From contig JAHBXQ010000002.1 of NCBI GenBank assembly GCA_019636345.1, positions 744,001 through 808,000 on the forward strand: a stretch of 64,000 nucleotides of DNA. The letters run 5' to 3'. The stretch is from Pirellulales bacterium (lineage in GTDB: Bacteria; Planctomycetota; Planctomycetia; Pirellulales; Lacipirellulaceae). The position numbers were made by a program, and so were the translations under genes. This document shows positions 27,152-38,787 of this stretch, in pieces (position 1 is the first letter of the stretch; the number at the start of each line of letters is the position of its first letter). The notes beneath the pieces were generated by a model. It did not search any database. It was not told the origin of the DNA and saw only the letters and a list, made by a program, of their open reading frames with translations.

Positions 27152-28483
27152 CTACGGCTCGTTCGGCTGGCTCGCCGGCCAGGGGGGTTGTCCTGTCGCC
27201 AACAGGACGTTCGTCCACAAATCGCCGGTGACCTCCATTCGCTTCTTGTGAGCGATCGCCGTGCAGATGGGGACGTGGACGAACATGTTGTTGACCATGC
27301 CGATCAACATGTCGGTGTTCCCCGCCATTGCGGCGTGGACGCCGTAGCGGGCCATCTGGTCGCTGAGCAGGCGGTCGGCGGTATTGGCCGGGACGCTGCG
27401 GATGAGGTAGCTGGGGTCGATGTACTTGAGAGCGACGTCCATCCCCTCGTTCTTGAAATAGGCGTTGATCTCGCTCCGCAGGAACAGTCCGACGTCGCCG
27501 TAGGCTCGGTTGCCCGAGGCGTCGGTCCCCCGTTGGTCGTCCCCGCCGCAGAGCGACTGGCCGGCGCCCTCGGCCACCGCGATCACGGCGTGTTTGCGTT
27601 CGAGCAGCCGCTGCTTGAGGGCCGGCAACAGTCCGTTGGGGCCGTCGAGGCAGAACTCGATCTCCGGGACCAGGCAGAAGTTCACTTCCTGGCTGGCGAG
27701 CGTCGCCCAGGCCGCGATGAACCCGGCGTCGCGGCCCATGAGTTTCACCAACCCGATCCCGAGCGGGGCTCCCTTTGCCTCGACATGGGCGCACGACAGC
27801 GCGTTCTGCGCCGTCTCAAGCGCGGTCGCGAAGCCGAACGTGCGGAACACGTACATGATGTCGTTGTCGATCGTCTTGGGGATGCCGACGACGGCGATCC
27901 GCAATCCGCGGCGATGGATTTCCTCGTGAATCGCATGAGCGCCGCGCTGCGTTCCGTCGCCGCCGACGCAAAACAGAACGTCGATGTGCGACCCTTGGAG
28001 GAAATCGACGACGACACGCGGGTCCTGCGGCCCCCGGCTCGAGCCGAGGATCGTTCCGCCGACGTCGTGGATGTGCGACACCCGTTCGTCAGTCAGCTCG
28101 ATCGGGTCGAGCCGCGCCTCGGGGGTGAGTCCCAGGTAGCCGTTGCGGATTCCCAACACGCGCCGCACGCCGTAGTTGTGCCGCAGTTCTAGAAAGATCG
28201 ACCGTACGACGTTGTTCAGCCCTGGGCACAGCCCGCCGCAGGTGACAATTGCGGCGGTAGTGAAATACGGGTCGAAGTAGACCTTGGCTCGCGGCCCGGC
28301 CCGTTCGAACGCGACATCCTGGCCGGGGGCGTCGGGGGAAAGGTCGAGTTGGTGCCTCACCCGCGAACTGCCGCAGACAAAGTCCCCCAGGCCGTCCCCG
28401 GGGGTGCTCGACACGAGCTTCAGCGGCGAGGGGATTTCGTTCGGTCCGAGCGTCGGGATGACCAAATCGGCGGGGGCGAGCAT
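27152..28483 (-). CDS. 6-phosphofructokinase, long eukaryote-like type
   Basis: A 443-residue enzyme of the phosphofructokinase A superfamily, phosphorylating fructose-6-phosphate. Seen: AAIVTCGGLCPGLNNVVRSI, DVLFCVGGDGTQRGAHAI, VVGIPKTIDNDIMYVFRTFG, KLMGRDAGFIAAWATLAS, FCLVPEIEF and VAEGAG. The donor-determining positions are mixed: GGDGT has Gly, typical of ATP enzymes, while PKTIDND has Lys, typical of PPi enzymes but also of the ATP-dependent plant and trypanosome types. I favour ATP but cannot settle it. The ATG at 28483 has GAGG 5 nt upstream; the longer upstream frame has no similarity. Confidence 0.9.
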   Translation of the reverse strand: MLAPADLVIPTLGPNEIPSPLKLVSSTPGDGLGDFVCGSSRVRHQLDLSPDAPGQDVAFERAGPRAKVYFDPYFTTAAIVTCGGLCPGLNNVVRSIFLELRHNYGVRRVLGIRNGYLGLTPEARLDPIELTDERVSHIHDVGGTILGSSRGPQDPRVVVDFLQGSHIDVLFCVGGDGTQRGAHAIHEEIHRRGLRIAVVGIPKTIDNDIMYVFRTFGFATALETAQNALSCAHVEAKGAPLGIGLVKLMGRDAGFIAAWATLASQEVNFCLVPEIEFCLDGPNGLLPALKQRLLERKHAVIAVAEGAGQSLCGGDDQRGTDASGNRAYGDVGLFLRSEINAYFKNEGMDVALKYIDPSYLIRSVPANTADRLLSDQMARYGVHAAMAGNTDMLIGMVNNMFVHVPICTAIAHKKRMEVTGDLWTNVLLATGQPPWPASQPNEP

Positions 28484-28735
28484 GGCGGCCTCGTCAGGTG
28501 CGAGTGGTTCGCGAAGGCGACTGCAACGCAGTCGCCGCGGCCCGCCGCCAGGGCCGCTAGCGTTATGGTGCGCAAGCAAGGCCCTTGTCCAGAGCGCCCG
28601 CCGCTTTTTCGATCGCCGACCGACAACTCACGGACGGTCTGGTCGCGATCCGCGGCCGTGTGTTACAAGCTCCCGGCGAATTCTGCGGCGCCGGAGGCCG
28701 AACGTTCGAAAACGCTCATCCCGAGGAACAGATCC
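28484..28735. other. Divergent intergenic region
   Basis: Between the phosphofructokinase (minus) and the plus-strand gene starting with GTG at 28736. GAGGAA (28723-28728) is the ribosome-binding site for the latter. No promoter called with confidence. Confidence 0.35.
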
Positions 28736-29674
28736 GTGAAACGCAGCGTTTTTCCTGTCGAGTCGTCGATCGCCTTCGTCCTGGGAGTCGTGTTACTGGG
28801 CGTCGTGCTGCTGGGCGTCGACACGACGACGGCCCGCGCCCAGCAGTGCGACGAGGACTGCGCAACCTGTCAGATCGAGCGCGGCCGACCGCATCGTGCG
28901 CTTGATACGGCCGGATCGGTGCTCGGCGTGTTCGACAAGTTGGCCCTCTGGGACCGCCGAGCACGCAATCACGCCGTTTCCGCCGACACCGAGGCGGCCG
29001 TTGCCCAGTACGCCGCGGTCAACGGGCTCTCGACCACCAAGGTGCGCATCAACCAGTACGCCCCCGGCGACGAGTGGCGGCGACTGGCGGCGAACAAGGA
29101 GGTCGGCGCCGGGTGGCGATACACCTTCGGGGCAATCACGACGCTGGGCTACACGATTTTGCCCGGGCGACTGCTGGGACGCGACTCGTATAACCCGTAC
29201 ACCGACACGGTGAACATTTACTCCGACCTGCCGCCGCTGGCCATGGAGCAGGCGGCCCACGCCAAGAACATTCGCAATCGCGAACGTCCGGGAACGTACG
29301 CGACGCTCACCTCGCTGCCGCTGGTGAACCTGTTCCCCGAGAAGATCGCCAAAGACGACGTCCTCGATTACGTGACCCGCACGGGCGACCCGCACCAGCG
29401 CCGCGAGGCGTACGACGTGCTCACGCCGCAGTACGGGGCCGAAGTCGGCGGACAGCTGGGGCAGGTCTTCACGTCGTTCGAACTCGGCCCGAGGTTGGCC
29501 GGCGCCGCGACGGGGCACGTCCTGAAACGTCCGCGGCACGAAGCCGCCGAACGCCGCCGAGCGGACGCCCTCGCCGCAGCGGAGCGTACTGCGACCACGG
29601 ATCCCGAGGTCCGGCAGGCGTCGGCCGAGGCGCCGGACGACGGAACCGCCGAGGAACACGCTGGAACGCGATGA
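28736..29674 (+). CDS. Exported protein, probably a degenerate metallopeptidase-like family
   Basis: A 312-residue protein starting with GTG (GAGGA 8 nt upstream): signal sequence VKRSVFPVESSIAFVLGVVL ending TTARAQQ. The start is set by the ribosome-binding site; the frame is open further upstream but overlaps the pfk promoter. The block DSYNPYTDTVNIYSDLPPLA, MEQAAHAKNI, then NLFPEKIAKDDVLDYVTRTG resembles exported proteins in which the same place reads HExxH (ALHEGGHAKD) followed by YHE; here the first His and Glu are changed (MEQAAHA). That comparison is from memory. The C-terminus is Ala/Glu/Arg-rich and probably disordered. No function is assigned. Confidence 0.6.
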   Translation: MKRSVFPVESSIAFVLGVVLLGVVLLGVDTTTARAQQCDEDCATCQIERGRPHRALDTAGSVLGVFDKLALWDRRARNHAVSADTEAAVAQYAAVNGLSTTKVRINQYAPGDEWRRLAANKEVGAGWRYTFGAITTLGYTILPGRLLGRDSYNPYTDTVNIYSDLPPLAMEQAAHAKNIRNRERPGTYATLTSLPLVNLFPEKIAKDDVLDYVTRTGDPHQRREAYDVLTPQYGAEVGGQLGQVFTSFELGPRLAGAATGHVLKRPRHEAAERRRADALAAAERTATTDPEVRQASAEAPDDGTAEEHAGTR

Positions 29675-29799
29675 CATTCGCGAGAATCTGCGTTCCCCGG
29701 CGGATTCTGCGGCTCGTTCTCGCGCCCTTGGCGCGGTTGGCGGATCAAGACAACCGCCATGAAACGGCGGTCGAGCGCCTTGCAACGCGACGGCGACGT

Positions 29800-31197
29800 T
29801 CACGCGATCAGTTCGTGAACCACGCGACCGTGGACGTCCGTCAGGCGGAAGTCTCGTCCCGCGTGGCGGTAGGTGAGCCGCTGGTGGTCGAAGCCCATCA
29901 AGTGCAAGATCGTCGCGTGCAGGTCGTGAACGTGCACCCGGTTCTCGACGGCTCGGAAGCCGAACTCGTCGGTCGCTCCGTGGACGTACCCGCCGCGCAC
30001 CCCCCCGCCGGCGAGCCACATCGTGAATCCGTAGTGGTTGTGATCGCGGCCGTTCACTTTGCCTTGGTTGAGCCCCTCCTTGGGCAGCTCGACGGTCGGC
30101 GTGCGGCCGAACTCGCCGCCCCAGACCACCAGCGTCTCGTCCAGGAGTCCTCGCTGTTTGAGATCCACGAGCAGCGCTCCGATCGCTTGATCGCACTGAC
30201 CGGCGAGATTGCGGTGTTGCACCTCGATGTCGTCGTGGCTGTCCCACGGCTGCCCCTCGCCGTGCCACACTTGGACGAAGCGCACGCCGCGTTCGACGAG
30301 ACGTCGGGCGATGAGAATTTGCCGAGCTTGCACTCCAGGGCCGTACATGTCGCGTACATGCTGCGGTTCGCGGCTTACGTCAAACGCCTCGGCCGCCTCG
30401 GTCTGCATGCGGAACGCGAGCTCGAACGACTGAATCCGCGAGTCGAGCGTCGCATCGGGCGCCGGACCGGCGCGGAGCTCGTTGAGCCGAGCCATCAGAT
30501 CAAGCTGTGCGCGTTGCCGGCTGGGAGCCGTTCGCGTGCTGCGGATGTTTTCGATGAGCTTCTCGATCGCCTCATGCTGCGTGTCGAGGTAGGCCCCCTC
30601 GAAAATCCCCGGCAAAAACCCCGACTGCCAGTTTTGCGTCTCCTGGATCGGATACCCGCCGGGGCACATCGCCACGAACGCCGGCAGGTTCTGATTCTCC
30701 GCCCCCAGGCCGTACACCAGCCACGAGCCCAGACTGGGGCGAATCTGCCGGGCGTCGCCGCAGTTCATCAGGAGCAGCGACGGCTCGTGGTTCGGCACGT
30801 CGGCGTGCATTGAGCGAACGACGGCAATGTCGTCGATCGACTGCGCCGTGCGGCGGAACAGATCGCTCACCTCGATGCCGCTCTGGCCGTAGCGACGGAA
30901 TGGGAACGGCGTGTCGAACACGGCGCCGGTGGGGCGTTCGGTTTGCGGAGCGCCCCCGGGGAGCACCTGCCCCGCGTACCGCCGCAGCGCCGGTTTGGGG
31001 TCGAAGGTGTCCAGGTGCGACGGTCCCCCGTTCATGAACAGGTGAATCACCCGTTTCGCCCGCGGAGCGAAGTGGGGCGTCCGCGGCAAGAGCGGGTTCT
31101 CGGCCGCCGCCATCGCCGGCGAGGCGAACAAGTCGCCGAGCGCCAAGGCGCCGAACCCCATTCCGCAGCGAGTCAGCAGTTGTCGGCGATTGAGCAC
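29800..31197 (-). CDS. DUF1501 family protein (sulfatase-fold, Tat-exported)
   Basis: A 465-residue member of DUF1501, a family of the alkaline-phosphatase/sulfatase fold abundant in planctomycetes. The N-terminus VLNRRQLLTRCGMGFGALAL carries a twin-arginine-like motif and hydrophobic stretch. Blocks: RAKRVIHLFMNGGPSHLDTF, GQSGIEVSDLFRRTAQ, IDDIAVVRSMHADVPNHEPS, WQSGFLPGIFEGAYLDT, VVWGGEFGRTPTVELP and DHNHYGFTMWLAGGGVRGG. It starts with GTG at 31197; no good ATG exists at the conserved start. It is 149 nt downstream of the DUF1549/1553 gene, its usual partner. Catalytic activity has not been proven for this family; extracytoplasmic polymer degradation is the usual guess. Confidence 0.88.
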   Translation of the reverse strand: MLNRRQLLTRCGMGFGALALGDLFASPAMAAAENPLLPRTPHFAPRAKRVIHLFMNGGPSHLDTFDPKPALRRYAGQVLPGGAPQTERPTGAVFDTPFPFRRYGQSGIEVSDLFRRTAQSIDDIAVVRSMHADVPNHEPSLLLMNCGDARQIRPSLGSWLVYGLGAENQNLPAFVAMCPGGYPIQETQNWQSGFLPGIFEGAYLDTQHEAIEKLIENIRSTRTAPSRQRAQLDLMARLNELRAGPAPDATLDSRIQSFELAFRMQTEAAEAFDVSREPQHVRDMYGPGVQARQILIARRLVERGVRFVQVWHGEGQPWDSHDDIEVQHRNLAGQCDQAIGALLVDLKQRGLLDETLVVWGGEFGRTPTVELPKEGLNQGKVNGRDHNHYGFTMWLAGGGVRGGYVHGATDEFGFRAVENRVHVHDLHATILHLMGFDHQRLTYRHAGRDFRLTDVHGRVVHELIA

Positions 31198-31346
31198 GGA
31201 ACCAACTTTCAAGGGAGCCAAAGTCCGGGGACGCACGTTCGGATTCACGACGACGGCGCAACGGACACGACGAAGGCCGCGAAGGGGCCCGTTGCACTTG
31301 TCGTCGTACTCGTCGTGTCGTCGCGGTTTCTCATCTCGCTGCACCG

Positions 31347-34031
<2,685 letters not shown>

Positions 34032-34333
34032 GGGCGAGTCTCGCGGAGTCGCGGAGCGGGCCCGTCGTTACGCGCCCGCCGACGCCGAGCACGATGGACG
34101 AAAATCCAAAGAGTTCGACGGCGTTCCCCCCGTTGTACCATGCGACGCAGCGCATCGCCTACCGCCAAGCTGGCCGGGGCGTGAGGTCGAGGTCGTTCTG
34201 GGGAAGGGGGGCTCGCTTCGCTCGTCCCCCGCCGCACTCGACTGGGCGTTCACATTGCCATGCTGCGCAAACCATGGGTGCCGGTTGCGCATCGGCAACG
34301 ATTCCGCCCGCAAGGCACGCCCGAATTGCTCGA
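34032..34333. other. Intergenic region, nothing recognised
   Basis: About 300 nt between the ATPase gene (ends 34334) and the DUF1549 gene (starts 34031), both on the minus strand. No confident promoter, hairpin or RNA gene found. Confidence 0.35.
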
Positions 34334-37300
34334 CTAGGCCGCGCCGAGCGTCCGCGTGCGACCGGCGTTGACGATCCACTGCGCCACCTTGGCGACCGTC
34401 GGTACGGGGCTGTTCCGCAGAATGCGCTGGCCGTCCGTCGTGCGACAGAGCGTGCCGATGCGCTCGGCAAGTTCACCGGCGTTTGCTCCGGCGATCTGCT
34501 CCGGGGCGGCGTAACCGCATGCAACCAGCAGTTGAGCCGCGACTCCGCGCAGCTCGGGGATGCGGCATACCAGCCAAGCCTGTGTCTGCCAGTCGCGAAT
34601 CCGCTCGACCGTAATGCGGCGATCCCCCAGTTCCTCAGCGACCGACCCCGGGTCGCACGCCAGCAGATCGGCCACCGTGCGAATGCCGACGCCAGCGAGG
34701 GCCTGCGACATCTTCTCGCCGATGGCCGGGGCGTCGACGACCGGGCTCTCCAGTTCCAAGAAGTAGCGCTGGGCTCGCTGGGAGGGCGATGCGGCAGTGC
34801 GGGACTTGCGGGCCGATCGATCGCGCGCACCCTTGACGGAGGGTATGGGCGTCGGCGCCGGTCGGTGGGGCTTGACGATCGGGGTAACGGTCGCGATCCC
34901 TTCGCCGCGGAGATTGCGTTGCCAACTGGCGAATGCCGACGACCGGCGCCAGCGCTCGCTGCGTCGTTCGGCGGCGCGACGCCAATTGCGAAGCTGATCT
35001 CGCGAGAAGCGGTCGCTCGCCGAGGCGAATCGCCGACCGCGCTCCGTCGCCAGGAACGCATCGACCGTTGCGATCAAGTCGTCGACGTCAACGCCGGCCA
35101 ATTCGTCGGGGGTCGTCACGCCGCACGCGCCGAGCACTTGCGCATCGTTCAGCGACACGTCCGGCACGAAACACATCAGCCGCATGTGGGTCTGCCACAA
35201 CCGGACGACCGCCGCGGTCACGCTCGGCAGGGCCAACGATGCAGAGATCCGTTCCGGATCGGCGGCAAGCAATTCGCCGGTCGTACGTACGCCGACCGCA
35301 TGAAACCGCGCTGCCGTATTGTTGCCCAGTACGGGGAAATCGGCGATCGAGGCGTCTTCCGTGAGATAGTAGACGGGCCGATTGCCGTCGTTGTTCGGCC
35401 ATGCGCCGGCGACCCGCAGGGCCGGGGCGGGACCATCGGTCGTCGTGCGCACGAGCCGGATCGAGGTTCGCGTTTCCGGCTCGACTTGCGGCGCCGTGAC
35501 GGACGCCACGCAGGGACGTTCCGCTTGCAACGCATCGAGCCGGAAGATCTCGACCCCCAAGCCCTCGAACCGCTGCACGGCGTCCTGGTCGGCCGTCGCG
35601 ACGATCACCTGCTGTCCGCGGGCCGCGAACGACGCCAGCACCCCCGCCATTGCGGCCGCGTCGGCGGGGGTCTGCCGCAGGAAGGGTTCGTCGAGCACAA
35701 GCGGCAGCCGCTCTCCTGAATCGGCGTGCGTCGCGGCCAGGGCGAGCGTCACCGCCAAATACGCCTGATCGCGTTCCGCGGGAGTCAGCTCGGAGAACGA
35801 ACGGCGGCGACCGTCGCGATCGATCACTTCGCCGACAGCGCCCGCGCCGCCGCGCTGCGTGCGAATCTGCACGAGACGGCCGTCGGTCAACTGGGCGAGC
35901 ACGTCCGAGGCGCGCCAACCGGCGGGCGACTCGTGCCGGCGATGCTCGCAGCCGCAGCCCAGCAGTCTGCCGATCTCGGCCTCAAGCCGCTGCAGTTCGT
36001 CGCGCATGCGGTCGATCGCCTCGGGGCCGAGCAACTCGGCTCGGCGGCGTTGGAGCTGCTCCCACGCCCGCTGCTCGGCGGCGAGCGTTTGCTCGGCCGC
36101 GTCGAGTTCGGCTTCCGCTTGCGCAATCCGCGCCGCCAGTTCCGCCGCATCGCGCCGTGCCGCCTCTTCGCGCGCGACCCGGTCGCCGCGCCCCAGCAGC
36201 ATCGCGTCCGATTCGACGACGAACCGCCCGTGGTGTTCGCATTGGCAATGCCCGTCGATCGGGCCGAGCGGATACTGCACGACTCCCTGGCGTTCCAGTC
36301 GCTGCCGGTGGAGCAGTCCTTGCCGCGAATCAAGCAGTTGTTCGAGTTGCTCGGCGAGATCGGTTTGCGCCCGTGAGACTTGCCGCGCCTCGGCCTTGAG
36401 GCGTTGACGACGAACGGCGCGCTCCTGCTCGGCGATCTGGCCGCACAGGGCGTACGCCTGCTGCCGCAGCATGTCGGCCACCGGCGAGATGCGCGCGTGG
36501 GCCTCGGCTCCCGGACGGCGAGCCGTGTCGATCGTACGCGCCAGTTGGGCCGTTTCCGCATCGAGGTCCCCGAGCAGCCGTTCGATGACCCCCAGCGTCG
36601 CGCGCTGGTCGGCGAGGCTGTCCTCGGAGTGAGCGGCGCCGTCGGGATGCGCTTCGGCCAACTCGCGACGCAGCGTTGCTTCGCGTTGCTGCAGATTGGC
36701 GAGCGTCTGCCGGCAACGACCGATCTCGGCGTCGAGCGTTTCCAGTTCGAGTTGTTGTTTTTCGCGGTCGCCCGGTGCGGTGCGGCAGGCGGTCGATTCC
36801 AAGGCGTAGTACCGCAGTCGCGTCCCCAGCCCGGCTTGCTCGGCCTGCAGACGCTGCAACTCGGCGAGCAGGTCCTCGCGCTGTCCGCGGCGTGACTGCA
36901 GCGAGCGCTGCAGTTCGGCCGATTGCCGCTGCAGATCGCCGCTTTCGTGACGCCGGCCTGAGAGCTGGCCCTCAAGCTGCAAGGCCAATTCGTCGCGACG
37001 AGCAATGAGGGCGTCGAGCTGTTTGTTGATCGATTCGGAGCCGCCGTCGCGTGTCCGCGGCGAGCGCCGGCCAGAGCTCTCAGCCGGTCGGTCTTCCGGA
37101 GCGTGACCGTTGGCGTCCGGTTGCTGAATCGCCGCAAGATGGGCGTTAAAATCGCGGGCGAACGCCGCTGAGAACAGATCCTCGACGCGCGTCCCTGCGG
37201 CGAAGTCGACCGCGTACAGCCGGGCGAGCAGCCGCGGCGGGGCGTTGCCGAGCAATCGCTGAATGCTCCGCCCGTCGATCGCCGATCTGTCGGCCGCCGC

Positions 37301-37585
37301 GACCGTCAGCCGGCCAAGCGGGGATTCGTCGCGATGGCGCCGGAGAACGTACTGGCCATTGCGACTGGCGACGCTGAGCGACCCGGCCGCCGCGGGTTTC
37401 GTGGCGCCGGCGGATCGATCGCCGACGTGCGTCTTGCCGTAGAGCAAATGCCCCAGCAATTGAGCGACGGCGCTCTTGCCGCTCCGCGGGGGGCCGTAGA
37501 GGACGTTCACCTGCGGGGCGAGTCGCTCGAAGGCGAGATCGGATCGGCCGTCCTGGCCGGCCAGCGTGAGCCCTGTGACGTTCAT
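34334..37585 (-). CDS. SMC/YhaN-like AAA ATPase with C-terminal DUF4332 helix-hairpin-helix domains
   Basis: A 1083-residue protein. The Walker A motif is GPPRSGKS (residues 31-38) in an N-terminal AAA domain of the RecF/SMC type. A long coiled coil runs from about 190 to 560, rich in Glu, Arg and Gln. The second half of the ATPase has FSELTPAERDQAYLAVTLAL (signature-like) and the Walker B RLPLVLDEPFLRQT. Two DUF4332-type helix-hairpin-helix regions end the protein: FPVLGNNTAARFHAVGVRTT and VDAPAIGEKMSQALAGVGIR, each with LL-x-x-DP and a second hairpin. The architecture suggests DNA binding and repair or DNA structuring. AAGGA precedes the ATG at 37585 by 8 nt; a second ATG three codons earlier is possible. 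Confidence 0.85.
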   Translation of the reverse strand: MNVTGLTLAGQDGRSDLAFERLAPQVNVLYGPPRSGKSAVAQLLGHLLYGKTHVGDRSAGATKPAAAGSLSVASRNGQYVLRRHRDESPLGRLTVAAADRSAIDGRSIQRLLGNAPPRLLARLYAVDFAAGTRVEDLFSAAFARDFNAHLAAIQQPDANGHAPEDRPAESSGRRSPRTRDGGSESINKQLDALIARRDELALQLEGQLSGRRHESGDLQRQSAELQRSLQSRRGQREDLLAELQRLQAEQAGLGTRLRYYALESTACRTAPGDREKQQLELETLDAEIGRCRQTLANLQQREATLRRELAEAHPDGAAHSEDSLADQRATLGVIERLLGDLDAETAQLARTIDTARRPGAEAHARISPVADMLRQQAYALCGQIAEQERAVRRQRLKAEARQVSRAQTDLAEQLEQLLDSRQGLLHRQRLERQGVVQYPLGPIDGHCQCEHHGRFVVESDAMLLGRGDRVAREEAARRDAAELAARIAQAEAELDAAEQTLAAEQRAWEQLQRRRAELLGPEAIDRMRDELQRLEAEIGRLLGCGCEHRRHESPAGWRASDVLAQLTDGRLVQIRTQRGGAGAVGEVIDRDGRRRSFSELTPAERDQAYLAVTLALAATHADSGERLPLVLDEPFLRQTPADAAAMAGVLASFAARGQQVIVATADQDAVQRFEGLGVEIFRLDALQAERPCVASVTAPQVEPETRTSIRLVRTTTDGPAPALRVAGAWPNNDGNRPVYYLTEDASIADFPVLGNNTAARFHAVGVRTTGELLAADPERISASLALPSVTAAVVRLWQTHMRLMCFVPDVSLNDAQVLGACGVTTPDELAGVDVDDLIATVDAFLATERGRRFASASDRFSRDQLRNWRRAAERRSERWRRSSAFASWQRNLRGEGIATVTPIVKPHRPAPTPIPSVKGARDRSARKSRTAASPSQRAQRYFLELESPVVDAPAIGEKMSQALAGVGIRTVADLLACDPGSVAEELGDRRITVERIRDWQTQAWLVCRIPELRGVAAQLLVACGYAAPEQIAGANAGELAERIGTLCRTTDGQRILRNSPVPTVAKVAQWIVNAGRTRTLGAA

Positions 37586-37846
37586 CGACTGCATCCTTGC
37601 AACGCGTCGCCCGCTCCGGGGCGCAGGCCTAGATTCTTCGAGGGCGTCGGCGACCGTGCCGTTCTGCGCGCACCGCAGCCGCCTGGAGAGCAAGTTACTC
37701 AAACGCGGCAAACGAGGCAACGCGAGTGTTGCTGGCGCCGACGATGCGGGGTCGTTCTTTGGGACCAGTAGCGAGCCCCGAACATGCCCCAGCCGCTGAC
37801 AGTCTGCCGGCTCGCCAATCGCCGCATTTTGCGCAGTTTGACGACC

Positions 37847-38458
37847 TCAACGGCCGCGCGAACCGAGCCTGACGACAAATTCGCCGCCGATCACGTTAAA
37901 TGGAGGCCGCAGCGTCTCCTGCCGCCGGATCTGGATGACGACCTGAATCGCCTCCGCCCGGTAGGACGAGCGAAGTTTGGCGGCCAAGTAGGGGGCCGTG
38001 ATCAACCCCTTGGTCACCAGCCCGATTCCCTCGGTCGACACGTTGACGACCATCATCTGAAACGTGGGGCTGATCGGATTCAGGTCATGGTCCAGTTCCA
38101 CCGCCGCCGCAGGCAAGGCGACAGGTCTGCGGGCCGATCGGCGGCGCTCCTTGAAGCCGTAGGCTTGATCGTGTTGAAAGCTGAGTCGCGCGATTTCGGC
38201 CCGCGTGTCGGGCGCGATGGGAGGCAGATAACTGGTGTCGAAGTACCGGTCGTCCAAGGCGACCCGTTCGCTCAATTGCCGCAGTCGACTGGGGATGCAC
38301 ATTGCCGCGTAGGGGAGCCCGCACTCGACGCAGAGCCAAACCGACGCCTGCTCTCCCGCTCCGGCCAACCGCAACGGCAGCGCATATTCGCACCGATTGC
38401 AGACAATCGGCGAGAAGGCGGCGTGCAGCGGCGGCGCTGCCGCGAGTGAACTTGACAT
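37847..38458 (-). CDS. Zinc-ribbon plus PilZ-like protein, copy 1
   Basis: A 203-residue protein. The N-terminal half has two CxxC pairs (VCNRCEYALPL, WLCVECGLPYA), as in a zinc ribbon. The C-terminal half, about 105-200, fits a PilZ domain: RRSARRPVAL (RxxxR) and VVNVSTEGIGLVTKG ([D/N]xSxxG), the two c-di-GMP-binding motifs, followed by VIQIRRQETLRPPFNVIGGE, where the PilZ barrel closes. It would be a cytoplasmic c-di-GMP effector; binding is inferred from the motifs. A closely related copy lies 330 nt upstream on the same strand (38788-39390). GGGG stands 7 nt before the ATG. Confidence 0.75.
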   Translation of the reverse strand: MSSSLAAAPPLHAAFSPIVCNRCEYALPLRLAGAGEQASVWLCVECGLPYAAMCIPSRLRQLSERVALDDRYFDTSYLPPIAPDTRAEIARLSFQHDQAYGFKERRRSARRPVALPAAAVELDHDLNPISPTFQMMVVNVSTEGIGLVTKGLITAPYLAAKLRSSYRAEAIQVVIQIRRQETLRPPFNVIGGEFVVRLGSRGR

Positions 38459-38626
38459 AGTCTGCCCCTATGCCGTCCAGTTGACGGGCTCGCAAATCCG
38501 CCGGCGCGAATGAATCTTGCGATCATTGAAAACATACGTTGTCTTCCCCGGGCGTGCGGGGGCGTTTTTCCGTGCTCGGCGGGCCCTGGTCGCGACCTCG
38601 TTCCCCTCAATTTGGTTGTAGCGGTC

Positions 38627-38731
38627 GTGCACTTTCAGACGCTCGTCCTGGGGCTAGGCGGCGTCGGCCCAATCGCGTGGCGCCGCTTGGTATCCGAATA
38701 CTCGCAGCACGAAAAGCTCACTGATGATTGA
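38627..38731 (+). pseudogene. Duplicated 5' fragment of the adjacent oxidase gene
   Basis: A short plus-strand remnant reading VHFQTLVLGLGGVGPIAWRR, nearly the same as the start of the intact oxidase at 39581 (MRFQSLVLGLGGVGSAALWRR without the last R shift); at the DNA level CTCGTCCTGGGGCT-GGCGGCGTCGGC is shared. Similarity fades after about 25 codons. Its distance from the PilZ copy 1 start (169 nt) resembles that of the intact oxidase from PilZ copy 2 (191 nt), which shows both genes were duplicated together as one segment. Confidence 0.75.
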
Positions 38732-38787
38732 TACTTCCAGCTCACCATCCGCCTGCCGCGCGGACTGCGCAAAGGAACTCAACAGTC

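Noticed and set aside
31240-31330. GACGAC-rich repeats between the DUF1501 and DUF1549 genes, considered as a CRISPR-like or palindromic array
   Set aside because: No regular spacer-repeat structure; only loose inverted similarity.
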